Below, in pieces: positions 24,748 through 33,190 of a stretch of DNA of 52,706 bases (position 1 is the first letter of the stretch; every line of letters starts with the position of its first letter). Below the pieces are notes generated by a model, which saw nothing but the letters and a program-made list of their open reading frames with translations, was not told the origin of the DNA and did not search any database. Source of the DNA: Pseudomonadota bacterium (lineage in GTDB: Bacteria > Pseudomonadota > Alphaproteobacteria > UBA828); assembly GCA_027624955.1 (NCBI GenBank), contig JAQBTG010000027.1, positions 1 to 52,706 of the forward strand, in the 5' to 3' direction. A program made the translations under genes and the position numbers.

Positions 24748-26442
24748 CTAGAGATAATAGAGGATCAGGCAGATACCAAGCAGCACAACAATCCAGAGCG
24801 CGGCAAATCCGGTGCTCCAGGTGCGGGCGAGGACGCTGGCCGGGCCGTAATGACGCGCCGCCGCGCGCTGCAACAAGCCACTGCCATGCGCTGCCAGGCG
24901 CGCGCTGCCTTGCTCGGCTTTTATCCAAAGGCGTTCGCCGCGCCGCGCCGCGCCGAGGCCGAGGCGGCGGTAGAGCCAATCGGCATCGAGATTGACGGAT
25001 GGCAGTTCCGGCGGATAGAGCTTAGCCAGGTTGAGCCAGGCGAAGGCCAGCGCCGAGAAAAACAGCAACTGCAGTTGGGTGAGCACATGGTCCGCCGTGT
25101 ACGGTGCGTAATCCACATCCCACGGCAAAAGACCATACAGCACACTCGGGAAGACGCCGATGCCGATGCACAGCAGCGCGCTCAACCCCATTGCGAGCAG
25201 CATATTGAGCGGCGGCTCGCGGGTGCGAATGCCGGAATCATGGGCGAAAAACGCGAAATAGGGAATTTTGATGCCGGCATGATGAAACACGCCGGCGGAA
25301 GCAAACAACAACAGCAGCCAGACGACCCAATGCCCTTCGTCCGCCACCGCCACCATGACCATCGATTTGCTGACGAATCCCGAGAATAGCGGGAACGCCG
25401 AAATCGACGCCGCGCCGACAATACAGAGACCGGTGGTAATCGGCATGCTCTTATAGAGGCCGCCCAGTTCCGAGCCGTTGATCTTGCCGGTTTGATGCAG
25501 CACCGCGCCCATCGACATCAGCAATAGCCCCTTGAACAGCACGTCGTTGAAGGCATGGCTGATGGCGCCGTTCATCGCCAATTGGCTGCCGATGCCGATG
25601 CCGACCACCATGAAGCCGACCTGGTTGATCAGGCTGAAGGCGAGCACGCGGCGCAGATCATTTTCGATCACGGCGAAGAAAATTGGGAACATGGCCATGG
25701 CGGTGCCGATATAGATCAGTACCTCGGTGCCGGCGTATCCGCGCGCCAGCCCGTAGACCGCGACTTTGGTGGTAAAGGCGCTCAAGAAAACCATGCCGGT
25801 GGGCGTCGCCTCCGGATAGGCGTCGGTGAGCCAGCTATGCACCAAGGGAAAGGCGCATTTGATGCCGAAGGCGGTGAAGATGAGAATACCGGCGAGTGAG
25901 CTCAAGCCCATTGGACCGAAAGCTGGCGAACCGGTCTCAGATATATGTAGGAGCGCACCGGCGAGCAGCAGCAGGCCGGAGGATATTTGCATCGTCAGAT
26001 AGCGCAGGCCCGCCGCACTGGCGCGCGGTGTGCGCCGCGCCCAAATCAAATATACCGATGACACCGCCATGATTTCCCAGGCGACGAAGAGCGTAATCAA
26101 ATCACCGGCAAACACCGCGCCGAGCGCACCGCCGGCATAGATCAACGCCGCGACCTGCTGCATCCGGTCTTTGAGGTGGAAGGCATAGAGACAGGCGAGG
26201 AATGTTGCGAGGTGAAACAGAATGCCGAACAGCAGCGACAGTTTGTCGGAGCGCACCAACTCAAGTTGGGTATCGAACAACGCCACTTGCAGGCCGCCGC
26301 CGCCGTCGGCGATATACCACAGGTTCCAGCCGCCGAAGATCGGCACCATCAGCGTCAGGATCGGGCGCAGACGGCCCGGCGCCAACGCCACCAGCAGCGC
26401 CCCGGCGAAGAAGATCAGGAAGGGCGGCAGGCTATCGATCAT
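24748..26442 (-). CDS. Additional MrpD/NuoN-like proton-translocating subunit
   Basis: This 564-residue polytopic protein of the proton-conducting transporter family (NuoL/M/N, MrpA/D). The key Glu sits in FVAWEIMAVSSVYL, the central Lys in FGIKCAFPLVHSWLTDAYPEA, followed by KVAVYGLARG and NDLRRVLAFSLINQVGF. About fourteen helices precede a charged C-terminal extension (about 490-540) and a last helix (LWIVVLLGICLILYYL). Extra D-like genes occur next to some alphaproteobacterial Mrp clusters. It probably adds a third channel-like subunit to the complex. It overlaps the small gene upstream by 11 nt. Confidence 0.88.
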   Translation of the reverse strand: MIDSLPPFLIFFAGALLVALAPGRLRPILTLMVPIFGGWNLWYIADGGGGLQVALFDTQLELVRSDKLSLLFGILFHLATFLACLYAFHLKDRMQQVAALIYAGGALGAVFAGDLITLFVAWEIMAVSSVYLIWARRTPRASAAGLRYLTMQISSGLLLLAGALLHISETGSPAFGPMGLSSLAGILIFTAFGIKCAFPLVHSWLTDAYPEATPTGMVFLSAFTTKVAVYGLARGYAGTEVLIYIGTAMAMFPIFFAVIENDLRRVLAFSLINQVGFMVVGIGIGSQLAMNGAISHAFNDVLFKGLLLMSMGAVLHQTGKINGSELGGLYKSMPITTGLCIVGAASISAFPLFSGFVSKSMVMVAVADEGHWVVWLLLLFASAGVFHHAGIKIPYFAFFAHDSGIRTREPPLNMLLAMGLSALLCIGIGVFPSVLYGLLPWDVDYAPYTADHVLTQLQLLFFSALAFAWLNLAKLYPPELPSVNLDADWLYRRLGLGAARRGERLWIKAEQGSARLAAHGSGLLQRAAARHYGPASVLARTWSTGFAALWIVVLLGICLILYYL

Positions 26443-26674
26443 AATAATCTTCCGGGCGCATCACCAATTTGCGCAGGACCTTGGCCGCAAACACCAGCGC
26501 GACGCAGGCGACGAAGCCGTAGAAGCCGTAAAAACCGAACCAACCCTCCCAACTGAACAAATCATGGCGGTGGATCACCAGGTCGAGCAGCAGCAAGACG
26601 ATGCTGACGGCGAGGAGGATGCGCACCATCAGCACCACGTTCTTGCGTTTCTCGATCCAGGCTTTATCGCTCAT
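26432..26674 (-). CDS. Small two-helix membrane protein in the Mrp operon
   Basis: This 80-residue protein has a basic N-terminus (MSDKAWIEKRKN), a first helix (VLMVRILLAVSIVLLLLDLVI), the motif HRHDLFSWEGWFGFYGFYGF, a second helix (VACVALVFAAKVL) and an RPEDYYDR tail. It lies between two large antiporter subunits, 10 nt after one and overlapping the other, so it is probably a small structural or assembly subunit. I do not recognise a named family, though similar short genes may occur in related clusters. Confidence 0.78.
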   Translation of the reverse strand: MSDKAWIEKRKNVVLMVRILLAVSIVLLLLDLVIHRHDLFSWEGWFGFYGFYGFVACVALVFAAKVLRKLVMRPEDYYDR

Positions 26675-26684
26675 GCCGCTATCC

Positions 26685-28151
26685 TCACATCCCGACCAGC
26701 GGCCGCAGCAGGTTGAATAAGAACTGCGGATAGGCAAATAGCGCCACCGAACCGAGCGCGGTGATCGAGATCGCAACCAATTGTAACTTCGGCGCTTCGG
26801 TGATGCCGCCGGCGACCGGGAGCGGCTGCCCACCGATTGGGAAATAGGCACGCGCAATAATGGGCAGAAAATAAAGCGCGTTGAGGAGCGAACTGATGAG
26901 CAGCACGGCAAGCACCCCATATTCGCGGTCGTCGAGCGACCCGAGCACGAGGTAATATTTGCTCCAGGCGCCGGAGAAAGGCGGCAGGCCGATTAGCGCC
27001 AGCGCGCCTATCGTGAACGCGCCCATGGTTACCGGCATGCGCCGGCCGATGCCGTCCAATTGGCTGATATGCGTTTTTCTCGTCGCCGTGTAGATCGCGC
27101 CGGCGCAGAAAAAAAGCGTGATCTTGGCGAAACCGTGCATGGCGATGTGCAAAGAGGCGCCCATCACCGCATGGGCATTGGCCATGGCGACACCGAGCAC
27201 AACGTATGAAAGCTGGCTTACGGTCGAATAAGCGAGGCGGTGTTTCAAATTGTCCTGGCGGAGTGCCAGGAGCGAGGCGATCAAGATGGTCGCGCCGGCA
27301 ACATAGAGCAGCCATTCGCCGCTGGCGAAATCGCGTATCGCATCGAGGCCGAAGATATAGAGCGCAATTTTGACGATGGTAAACACCCCGGCCTTGACCA
27401 CCGCGACGGCATGCAGAAGGGCGCTAACTGGCGCCGGTGCCACCATTGCCGCTGGCAGCCAGCCATGAAACGGCATCAACGCCGCTTTGCCGACGCCAAA
27501 GACGTAAAGCACCAACAGGACCGCCATGACGGGCTCGGATACGGCGCCCATGAGAATGCCGCCAGCGCGGAAATCAAGCGTCCCAACCGCCACCCACGTC
27601 CAGAGGATTGCCAACAACAACAGCATGATCGAGGTCGAAAGGAGAATTGCCAGATAGCGCCGCGCGCCTCGGCGCGCCGCCTCGGTGCCGCTATGGGCGA
27701 CAAGCGGATAGGTGCAAAGAGTGAGCGCCTCGTAGAAAAAAAACAGGGTCAGCATGTTGCCGGCAAAGGCGATGCCGATGACGCTCGCTAGGGCGAGCGA
27801 AAAGCAGACGTGAAACCGCGTCCGATGCGCCTCGCCGTTGGCGGCGAGATAACTGATCGAATAGATCGTGGTGATAATCCAGAGGAATGACGCGAGCAGC
27901 GCGAACAGCATGCCGAGCGGTTCGACCTCGAATGCGAATTCGAGGCCGGGGGCGAACTCGAACAGGCTAATGGACGGCCGGGCTCCGGCCATGACCGCGG
28001 GCACGAGCGCCGCCACCGCGGCCAACAGCCCGCACGACGTTATCAATGACGTTTCGTTACGCAAGTGGGCAAAGCGTCCGACAACCGAAAGCAAAACCGC
28101 GCCACCGATGGGGATCGCCAGGGCCAGCAGAATGAGCGCGCCGCCGCTCAT
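26685..28151 (-). CDS. MrpA N-terminal/NuoL-like antiporter subunit
   Basis: This 488-residue membrane subunit has FFFYEALTLCTYPLVAHSG (key Glu) and VGKAALMPFHGWLPAAMVAPAPVSALLHAVAVVKAGVF, the MrpA/NuoL-type segment with Lys, His and a second Lys. About fourteen helices fill the length, without the MbhD/E-like tail found in standard MrpA. That tail is encoded separately at 30427-30993, so the MrpA function looks split in two. The start overlaps the stop of mrpD by 4 nt. Confidence 0.85.
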   Translation of the reverse strand: MSGGALILLALAIPIGGAVLLSVVGRFAHLRNETSLITSCGLLAAVAALVPAVMAGARPSISLFEFAPGLEFAFEVEPLGMLFALLASFLWIITTIYSISYLAANGEAHRTRFHVCFSLALASVIGIAFAGNMLTLFFFYEALTLCTYPLVAHSGTEAARRGARRYLAILLSTSIMLLLLAILWTWVAVGTLDFRAGGILMGAVSEPVMAVLLVLYVFGVGKAALMPFHGWLPAAMVAPAPVSALLHAVAVVKAGVFTIVKIALYIFGLDAIRDFASGEWLLYVAGATILIASLLALRQDNLKHRLAYSTVSQLSYVVLGVAMANAHAVMGASLHIAMHGFAKITLFFCAGAIYTATRKTHISQLDGIGRRMPVTMGAFTIGALALIGLPPFSGAWSKYYLVLGSLDDREYGVLAVLLISSLLNALYFLPIIARAYFPIGGQPLPVAGGITEAPKLQLVAISITALGSVALFAYPQFLFNLLRPLVGM

Positions 28152-29629
28152 TGCGCTTGCCCCAACAGCATCTCTGCCCCGCGTTCAGCAATACTGACGG
28201 TAATATCGGTATGAACGCCAAAATAGATCGAGGCGGCGAGCAGAATCCAGGTTGGGATCAACATCTGCAATGGCGCTTCTCGGATCGCCGGCGCACCTGG
28301 CGGGGGCGGATGGAAATAGGCGGCTTCAATCACCCGCCCGACATAAACCAGAGCCACCAGCGAGCCCATCAGGATTAAGACAGCGACCGGCCAGAGGTCG
28401 GCTTCAAGTGCGGCTTGTACGAGATACCATTTGCTGACAAATCCGGAGGTGAGCGGCACGCCGACCAAGCCCAACCCGCCGATAATTAACGCCGCCATGG
28501 TGAACGGCATGCGCCGGCCGAGGCCATGAAGGGCGCTGATTTCGACTGAGCCGGTGCGGTACATCATGCAGCCGAGCGCTAGGAAGATTCCGCCCTTCAT
28601 CATCGCGTGATTGAAGATATGCACGATCGCGCCGGTCAGCCCGCTGGTCGAGGCGAAGCTGATGCCGAGCCCCAGATAGCCGATCTGGCCAATGCTGGAA
28701 TAGGCGAAGAGGCGCTTCAGGTCATGCTGGAATATCGCCACGCCCGAGCCGACCAGAATGGCGATCAGCGACAGCGGCATGAGGATTTCCATCAGCGGCA
28801 TGCGCTCGAAGGAAAACTCCAGGCCAAATAGGGTAAAGACGAAGCGCAGCAGCACATAGGCGCCAACCTTGGTCGCCGATGCAGCGAGAAAGGCAGAAAC
28901 GGCGGAGGGCGCCTCGGTATAGGCGTTGGGCAGCCACATATGCAGCGGAAAGAGTGCGAGCTTGATCAGCACGCCGACGGTAATGAACGCGAAGGCGGCA
29001 TATATGGGCCGCATATCGGGCACCTCGGCCACACGCACCGACAGATCGGCCAGATTGAGCGTCCCGGTCATCATGTAGAGGAGGCCGATACCGATCAGCA
29101 GGAACGTCGCGCCGATGGTTCCCATGATCAGATATTGAAAGGCGGCGGCGCGGGCGCGGCGTGAGGACCCCAGGCCGATCAGCACATAAGAGGCGAGCGA
29201 CGAAATTTCCATGAAGACGTAAATGTTGAACGCATCGCCGGTTGCCGCGATGCCGAGCAAGCCGGTTAATGCCAGCAGATAAACGCCGTAGAACAGATTG
29301 TGCCGAGGTGCTGCGATCTCGCTGGCGACACTTTGGCGCATATAGGGCGTGACTACGGCGGCGACGGCAGAGATCACCAACAGCACGAAGCAGTTGAGCG
29401 CATCGAGGCGGTATTCGATGCCGAACGGCGGCGCCCAACCGCCGAGATGGTAGGAAATAACACCATCCGCCATGACCCGGATCAGCAACGAGATCGACAT
29501 CGCCAACAGCGCCCAGCTCACCAGGGTGGCGAAGGCCCAGGCCAGGGTGGGCCGGCGCAGAAGTACACAGAGCGGTGCCGCGATCAGCGGTAGCGCGACC
29601 TGCAACACAGGAAGATGGCTGGCGATCAT
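28148..29629 (-). CDS. mrpD: Mrp antiporter subunit D
   Basis: This 493-residue subunit of the multisubunit Na+(K+)/H+ antiporter. The conserved Glu is in YVFMEISSLASYVLIGLG and the Lys in IKLALFPLHMWLPNAYTEAPSAVSAFLAASATKVGAYVLLRF, which is MrpD-specific, followed by HDLKRLFAYSSIGQIGYLGLGI. It lies between mrpC (4-nt overlap) and the NuoL-like gene (4-nt overlap). The order B-C-D is canonical. Confidence 0.92.
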   Translation of the reverse strand: MIASHLPVLQVALPLIAAPLCVLLRRPTLAWAFATLVSWALLAMSISLLIRVMADGVISYHLGGWAPPFGIEYRLDALNCFVLLVISAVAAVVTPYMRQSVASEIAAPRHNLFYGVYLLALTGLLGIAATGDAFNIYVFMEISSLASYVLIGLGSSRRARAAAFQYLIMGTIGATFLLIGIGLLYMMTGTLNLADLSVRVAEVPDMRPIYAAFAFITVGVLIKLALFPLHMWLPNAYTEAPSAVSAFLAASATKVGAYVLLRFVFTLFGLEFSFERMPLMEILMPLSLIAILVGSGVAIFQHDLKRLFAYSSIGQIGYLGLGISFASTSGLTGAIVHIFNHAMMKGGIFLALGCMMYRTGSVEISALHGLGRRMPFTMAALIIGGLGLVGVPLTSGFVSKWYLVQAALEADLWPVAVLILMGSLVALVYVGRVIEAAYFHPPPPGAPAIREAPLQMLIPTWILLAASIYFGVHTDITVSIAERGAEMLLGQAQ

Positions 29630-29994
29630 GCGCTGCCCGGCCCCGGATCGCTATCCGCATCGTGAATCTCGTCTTCCTCGACCGTGCCATATTCGCGCTT
29701 GATGGCAATGGCGAGGGCCAGCCCGACCGCCAGAGTCGAGACCGAAACCACGATGGCGGTGAGAATCAAAACATGCGGTAGCGGGTTGGAATAAACGCTA
29801 TAGGCGTCATCCAGGATCGGCGCTGTGCCGCCGGTCACCTTGCCGATGGTGATGAACAGCAGAAACACCGCCGTCTGAAACAGGCTGAGGCCGATCAGCT
29901 TTTTGATCAAATTGTGGCGCGCCACCACGGCATAAATACCGATTGTTGCGAGCGCAATCGCGGCCCAATAATTGACGTGGCTGAGGATATCCAT
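29626..29994 (-). CDS. mrpC: Mrp antiporter subunit C
   Basis: This 122-residue NuoK-like subunit has three helices, with the conserved YAVVARHNLIKKLIGLSLFQTAVFLLFI segment. The residues APILDDAYSVYSNPLPHVLILTAIVVSVSTLAVGLAL are typical of MrpC. The C-terminus is acidic and soluble (TVEEDEIHDADSDPGPG). It overlaps mrpD as ATGA. Confidence 0.92.
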   Translation of the reverse strand: MDILSHVNYWAAIALATIGIYAVVARHNLIKKLIGLSLFQTAVFLLFITIGKVTGGTAPILDDAYSVYSNPLPHVLILTAIVVSVSTLAVGLALAIAIKREYGTVEEDEIHDADSDPGPGSA

Positions 29995-30016
29995 TGTAGC
30001 GGTCCGCCCGTCCGTT

Positions 30017-30430
30017 TCAGCGCCGCCGGGCGAAGCTAAAGAAGATAATCATCATCACCGCGGCAACCGCCATGCCGACGCCGATTTCGACGATCAAAAT
30101 GCCGATATGATTGCCATGCGCCGCGTCATGCGCGAGCACGCCATATTCGAGAAAGCGCCCGCCATAGATGAGATTGGCAACACCCACGCCGGCATAGAGC
30201 AGCACGCCCAAGCAGGCAATGGAGACCAATACCGTCATCGGCGCGACGCGGCGCGCCGTCCCGATCTCGAAAACAATGGCGTAGAGGATGAACGCGGTCG
30301 CAACGATGACGCCTGCTTGAAAGCCGCCGCCGGGGCCGTAATCGCCATGCATCTGGACGTAAAAACCGAACAGCAGAATGAATGGGATGAGCAGCTTGGC
30401 CGTCACCTTAAGGACGAGGAAATCGCTCAC
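30017..30430 (-). CDS. mrpB: Mrp antiporter subunit B
   Basis: This 137-residue MnhB/MbhF-like subunit has four helices; the motif HGDYGPGGGFQAGVIVATAFILY matches the family's GHxxPGGGFxGG signature. I chose the GTG at 30430 because AAGGAGG lies six nt upstream. It overlaps the stop of the MbhDE gene and ends in FFSFARRR. Confidence 0.9.
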   Translation of the reverse strand: MSDFLVLKVTAKLLIPFILLFGFYVQMHGDYGPGGGFQAGVIVATAFILYAIVFEIGTARRVAPMTVLVSIACLGVLLYAGVGVANLIYGGRFLEYGVLAHDAAHGNHIGILIVEIGVGMAVAAVMMIIFFSFARRR

Positions 30431-30993
30431 GCTGAATCCTCCTTGGCCGGCGCTGCGGCGCTTCGCCGGCGCCGTGTCGCGCTGCTCAACAGCACCAGCA
30501 CGCCCATGCCAGCCGTGAAGACCACCGTCACCTCGCCTAAGGTGTCGAAGCCGCGGTAGCTGGCCAGCACGGCGGTCACAATATTTGGCACGCCGGTTTC
30601 GGCTTCGCCGCGCTGCAAATAATAAGGCGCGACATGAAGCTGCGCCGGGGCATCGGCAATGCCGAACGCCGGCATGCCGAGGGTGGCATAAATCAGCAAT
30701 CCGGCGGTGGCGAGTGAGATGGCAAGCGGAAACCACGGCCGCGTGCGGGCGCGCTTTTCCTCGCGCCCGGTAAGCGCGATGGCGAGCAGCATCAGTACCG
30801 TGGTGACGCCAGCGCCGACGGCGGCTTCGGTGAACGCGACGTCGACGGCATCCAGCACCACCCACAGCGCCGCCATCAGCAGGCTGTAAATACCGAGCAC
30901 CATGGCCGAGGCGAGCAGATTGCGCAGCCACACCGCGGCGATGCCGGTGGCAGTGACAAAGATCAGCAGGATTATGTTGAGGATAAGGTCTAT
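30427..30993 (-). CDS. MbhD-MbhE-like subunit (C-terminal part of MrpA) with an apparent ATA start
   Basis: This protein of about 188 residues equals the C-terminal portion of MrpA: a DUF4040/MbhD domain (DLLASAMVLGIYSLLMAALWV-like helix and DVAFTEAAVGAGVTTVLML) and an MbhE domain (PNIVTAVLASYRGFDTLGEVTVVFTAGMGV). No ATG, GTG or TTG lies at the expected position; an ATA at 30993-30991 overlaps the mrpG stop as ATAG and has AAGGA nine nt upstream. The alternatives are an in-frame GTG about 18 codons downstream, which would remove most of the first helix, or translation coupled at another codon. Confidence 0.8.
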   Translation of the reverse strand: MDLILNIILLIFVTATGIAAVWLRNLLASAMVLGIYSLLMAALWVVLDAVDVAFTEAAVGAGVTTVLMLLAIALTGREEKRARTRPWFPLAISLATAGLLIYATLGMPAFGIADAPAQLHVAPYYLQRGEAETGVPNIVTAVLASYRGFDTLGEVTVVFTAGMGVLVLLSSATRRRRSAAAPAKEDSA

Positions 30994-31322
30994 GGCTCGC
31001 CGTCCTTGTCGCGCGTCTTGTCGCGCGGCCGTGTCCACGGCTTGAGCCCGTCGAGCAGCGCCGCATGGGCCAGGGCGTGCGTGGCGACCGGGCTGGTGAA
31101 CAGCAAGAATGCGAAAATCAGCGCCAGCTTGACCGATACCAGCCAATCGCCCGATTGCAGCAGCAGGCCCAACAGGAGAAATCCGGCGCCGGCCGTATCG
31201 GTGATTCCGGCGGGATGCATGCGGGTGAACAAGTCCGGCATGCGCCAAATGCCGATGCCGCCGACGAGCACGAAAAATGCGCCGATAGAGATCGAGATCC
31301 AACTGAGAATGTCGAGAATCAC
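30990..31322 (-). CDS. mrpG: Mrp antiporter subunit G
   Basis: This 110-residue subunit has three helices: WISISIGAFFVLVGGIGIWRMPDLFTRMHPAGITDTAGAGFLLLG carries the invariant GxxRMPDxxxRMHxxGxxDT motif. Its charged C-terminus (PWTRPRDKTRDKDGEP) runs into the next gene. The GTG start overlaps the mrpF stop (GTGA). Confidence 0.92.
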   Translation of the reverse strand: MILDILSWISISIGAFFVLVGGIGIWRMPDLFTRMHPAGITDTAGAGFLLLGLLLQSGDWLVSVKLALIFAFLLFTSPVATHALAHAALLDGLKPWTRPRDKTRDKDGEP

Positions 31323-31591
31323 GATTGTTTGTCCACCTGCGCGCGCCCGCGTTTGACGTAGCGCAACACAGCAATCGTGGCGACGAAATTGATCAACGCG
31401 TAGAGCAACGAAATATCAAGGAAATCCGGCCGCCCGCTGATGAAGCCCATCACCGCGATGAGCAGCACCGTCTGGCTACCGATATGATTCACCGCCAGGA
31501 TACGGTCATACACCGTCGGCCCGGCAAAGGCCCGGGCAAGCGCCAGGAACATCGCGGCGATTAGAGCGGCGGCGGCGGCGATGAACATCAC
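31319..31591 (-). CDS. mrpF: Mrp antiporter subunit F
   Basis: This 90-residue three-helix subunit carries the family motif RAFAGPTVYDRILAVNHIGSQTVLLI and a final helix FLDISLLYALINFVATIAVLRY. It overlaps mrpE by 4 nt and mrpG by 4 nt. The second Met is an alternative start. Confidence 0.92.
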   Translation of the reverse strand: MMFIAAAAALIAAMFLALARAFAGPTVYDRILAVNHIGSQTVLLIAVMGFISGRPDFLDISLLYALINFVATIAVLRYVKRGRAQVDKQS

Positions 31592-32097
31592 GGCCCGCCA
31601 CCCGCCGGCCCGGCCGCTTTGGTTGGCGCGGCCTCGGTGGCGCTGACACGGCGGTCCATATCGTCCGTTTTCAGGTCTGCCATCGCCGCGCGGGTGAGCG
31701 CGTGCACTTCAATTTCGCCTTCGCCGACATCGGTTGAGACGGTGCCGGGGGTGAGCGTAATCGAGTTGGCGTACATGACCCTGCCGAGGTCACTGCGTTG
31801 GCTGCTCGAAATACGCTCCAGCACCGGATCTATATCGAGACGCGGTGCCAGCACTTTGCGCGAGACGATCAGCGACCAAAGGATGATCTGCCCGGCCAGC
31901 CACAGCCAATAGAGCGGCAGGCGCCACACAGGGCCGATGAAATCGCGCCGCCGGTCCAGTAGGTCCATGCGCAACGTAATGGCGACGGTTATCGCGGAAC
32001 AAATAGCCCCAGCGATGAGGAGAAAGGGAGTGAAATGGCCGGAAAGGATCACCCAGGTGCCGAATAGCACCGCGAACAGGCCGACCACGTGCAACAA
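31588..32097 (-). CDS. mrpE: Mrp antiporter subunit E
   Basis: This 169-residue first subunit of the operon has two or three N-terminal helices and a cytosolic domain with SLGRVMYANSITLTPGTVSTDV-like sequence (SDLGRVMYANSITLTPGT), the MrpE hallmark. A Pro/Ala/Thr-rich tail follows. The start is TTG at 32097, supported by GGAGG six nt upstream. E is the first gene here, unlike the A-first order in Bacillus, and the order E-F-G-(A C-part)-B-C-D-(A N-part) resembles archaeal and some alphaproteobacterial clusters. Confidence 0.9.
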   Translation of the reverse strand: MLHVVGLFAVLFGTWVILSGHFTPFLLIAGAICSAITVAITLRMDLLDRRRDFIGPVWRLPLYWLWLAGQIILWSLIVSRKVLAPRLDIDPVLERISSSQRSDLGRVMYANSITLTPGTVSTDVGEGEIEVHALTRAAMADLKTDDMDRRVSATEAAPTKAAGPAGGGP

Positions 32098-32172
32098 TAT
32101 TCCCTCCGCTAAGATAGAACCCGCGAAACGCCCAAAGCCAAAGGGAATCGGTACGATTCGCCGTTCAATTAT

Positions 32173-32218
32173 GCCTCATGGGCGAGGGGGCGCAAAGCCC
32201 CCTGGACCAGTATGAGGC
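32173..32218 (-). terminator. Nested stem after thiY
   Basis: The inner 7-bp stem AGGGGGC/GCCCCCT (32185-32191 and 32197-32203, loop GCAAA) lies inside an outer 7-bp stem GCCTCAT/ATGAGGC (32173-32179 and 32212-32218). It follows the thiY stop at 32230 on the minus strand and probably ends the thi transcript. No T-run is present, so efficiency is uncertain. Confidence 0.55.
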
Positions 32219-32229
32219 GCGCGCCCGGA

Positions 32230-33183
32230 TCATTCTAATATGGTGGCGTAGTCGTCGACGGAAAGAGCTTCCGGGATCAGGCCCTGTTCGTACATGAAGT
32301 GGGCGAAGCGGGCATAGCGCGCGCGGTCAAGCGCTGCGGGGCGGAGTGCGAAGCGCGCCAGCGTATCGCGCCAGGCGCGCCGGTTGAGTTCATCGTCCAA
32401 TTCGCTGCGGCCGCGAATGAACAGCGCCCAGCTTTCGTTAGGATGGTTCACCAGATATTGCACGCCGTCTTCGAGGGCGTCGAGAAAGCGGCGCAGGACG
32501 GCGCGGTTCATGCGCTCCGTATTGGCCACCAAAATCAATTCGTCATAACTCGGCACGCCTTCTTCCTCGACATAGAAGGCGCGGCCCGTATGGCCTTCGA
32601 TGTCCATTTGGTTGAGCTCGAAGTTGCGGTAGGCGCCGATCACCGCATCGACCTGGCCTGAGAGCAATGCCGGCGAGAGCGAGAAATTGACGTTCACCAG
32701 GGTGATGTCGTCGAGGCTAAGGCCGTGGCGCGCCAACATGGCGCTCAACAACGCATCCTCGAAACCGCCGATGGAATAGCCGACCTTGCGCCCTTTGAGA
32801 TCGGCGATCGATTTTACCGGGCCATCTTCGAGCACGAGTAAGGTGTTGAGCGGCGTCGCGATCAACGTGCCGAAGCGCGTGAGCGGCAGGCCCGCCGCAA
32901 CCTGGACATAAAGTTGCGGCTGATACGAGAGTGCGATATCGGCCTTGCCGGCGGCGACCAGCTTCGGCGGATCGTTGGGATCGGCGGGCGCAATGATCTC
33001 CACGTCGAGCCCATGCGCGGCGAAATAGCCGCGTTCCTGGGCGACCAACAGCGGTGCATGATCGGGATTAATGAACCAGTCAAGCAGCAGAGTTAGTTTG
33101 TCGTTCGCCTGAGCGCCTGTCGATGCCAGCAGCAACACGAGTGTCACCGGCAACAGAAAAGAGCGTCGGAACATGTAAAACAT
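32230..33183 (-). CDS. thiY: Thiamine-precursor ABC transporter, substrate-binding protein
   Basis: This 317-residue periplasmic protein of the NMT1/THI5-like group has an N-terminal signal (FLLPVTLVLLLASTGAQA). The mature start KLTLLLDWFINPDHAPLLVAQERGYFAAHGLDV is typical of ThiY, which binds formyl-aminopyrimidine, a thiamine breakdown product salvaged to HMP. The TPP riboswitch at the head of the operon strongly supports this role. The gene is 7 nt after thiX. A nearby second Met (MFRRSFLL) is an alternative start. Confidence 0.9.
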   Translation of the reverse strand: MFYMFRRSFLLPVTLVLLLASTGAQANDKLTLLLDWFINPDHAPLLVAQERGYFAAHGLDVEIIAPADPNDPPKLVAAGKADIALSYQPQLYVQVAAGLPLTRFGTLIATPLNTLLVLEDGPVKSIADLKGRKVGYSIGGFEDALLSAMLARHGLSLDDITLVNVNFSLSPALLSGQVDAVIGAYRNFELNQMDIEGHTGRAFYVEEEGVPSYDELILVANTERMNRAVLRRFLDALEDGVQYLVNHPNESWALFIRGRSELDDELNRRAWRDTLARFALRPAALDRARYARFAHFMYEQGLIPEALSVDDYATILE

Positions 33184-33190
33184 GGCGGGA

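Noticed and set aside
28722-29708. Long open frame on the minus strand overlapping mrpD (about 330 codons)
   Set aside because: It is an alternative frame of a GC-rich gene; its translation is Arg/His/Ala-rich without domains, while the mrpD frame has clear motifs.
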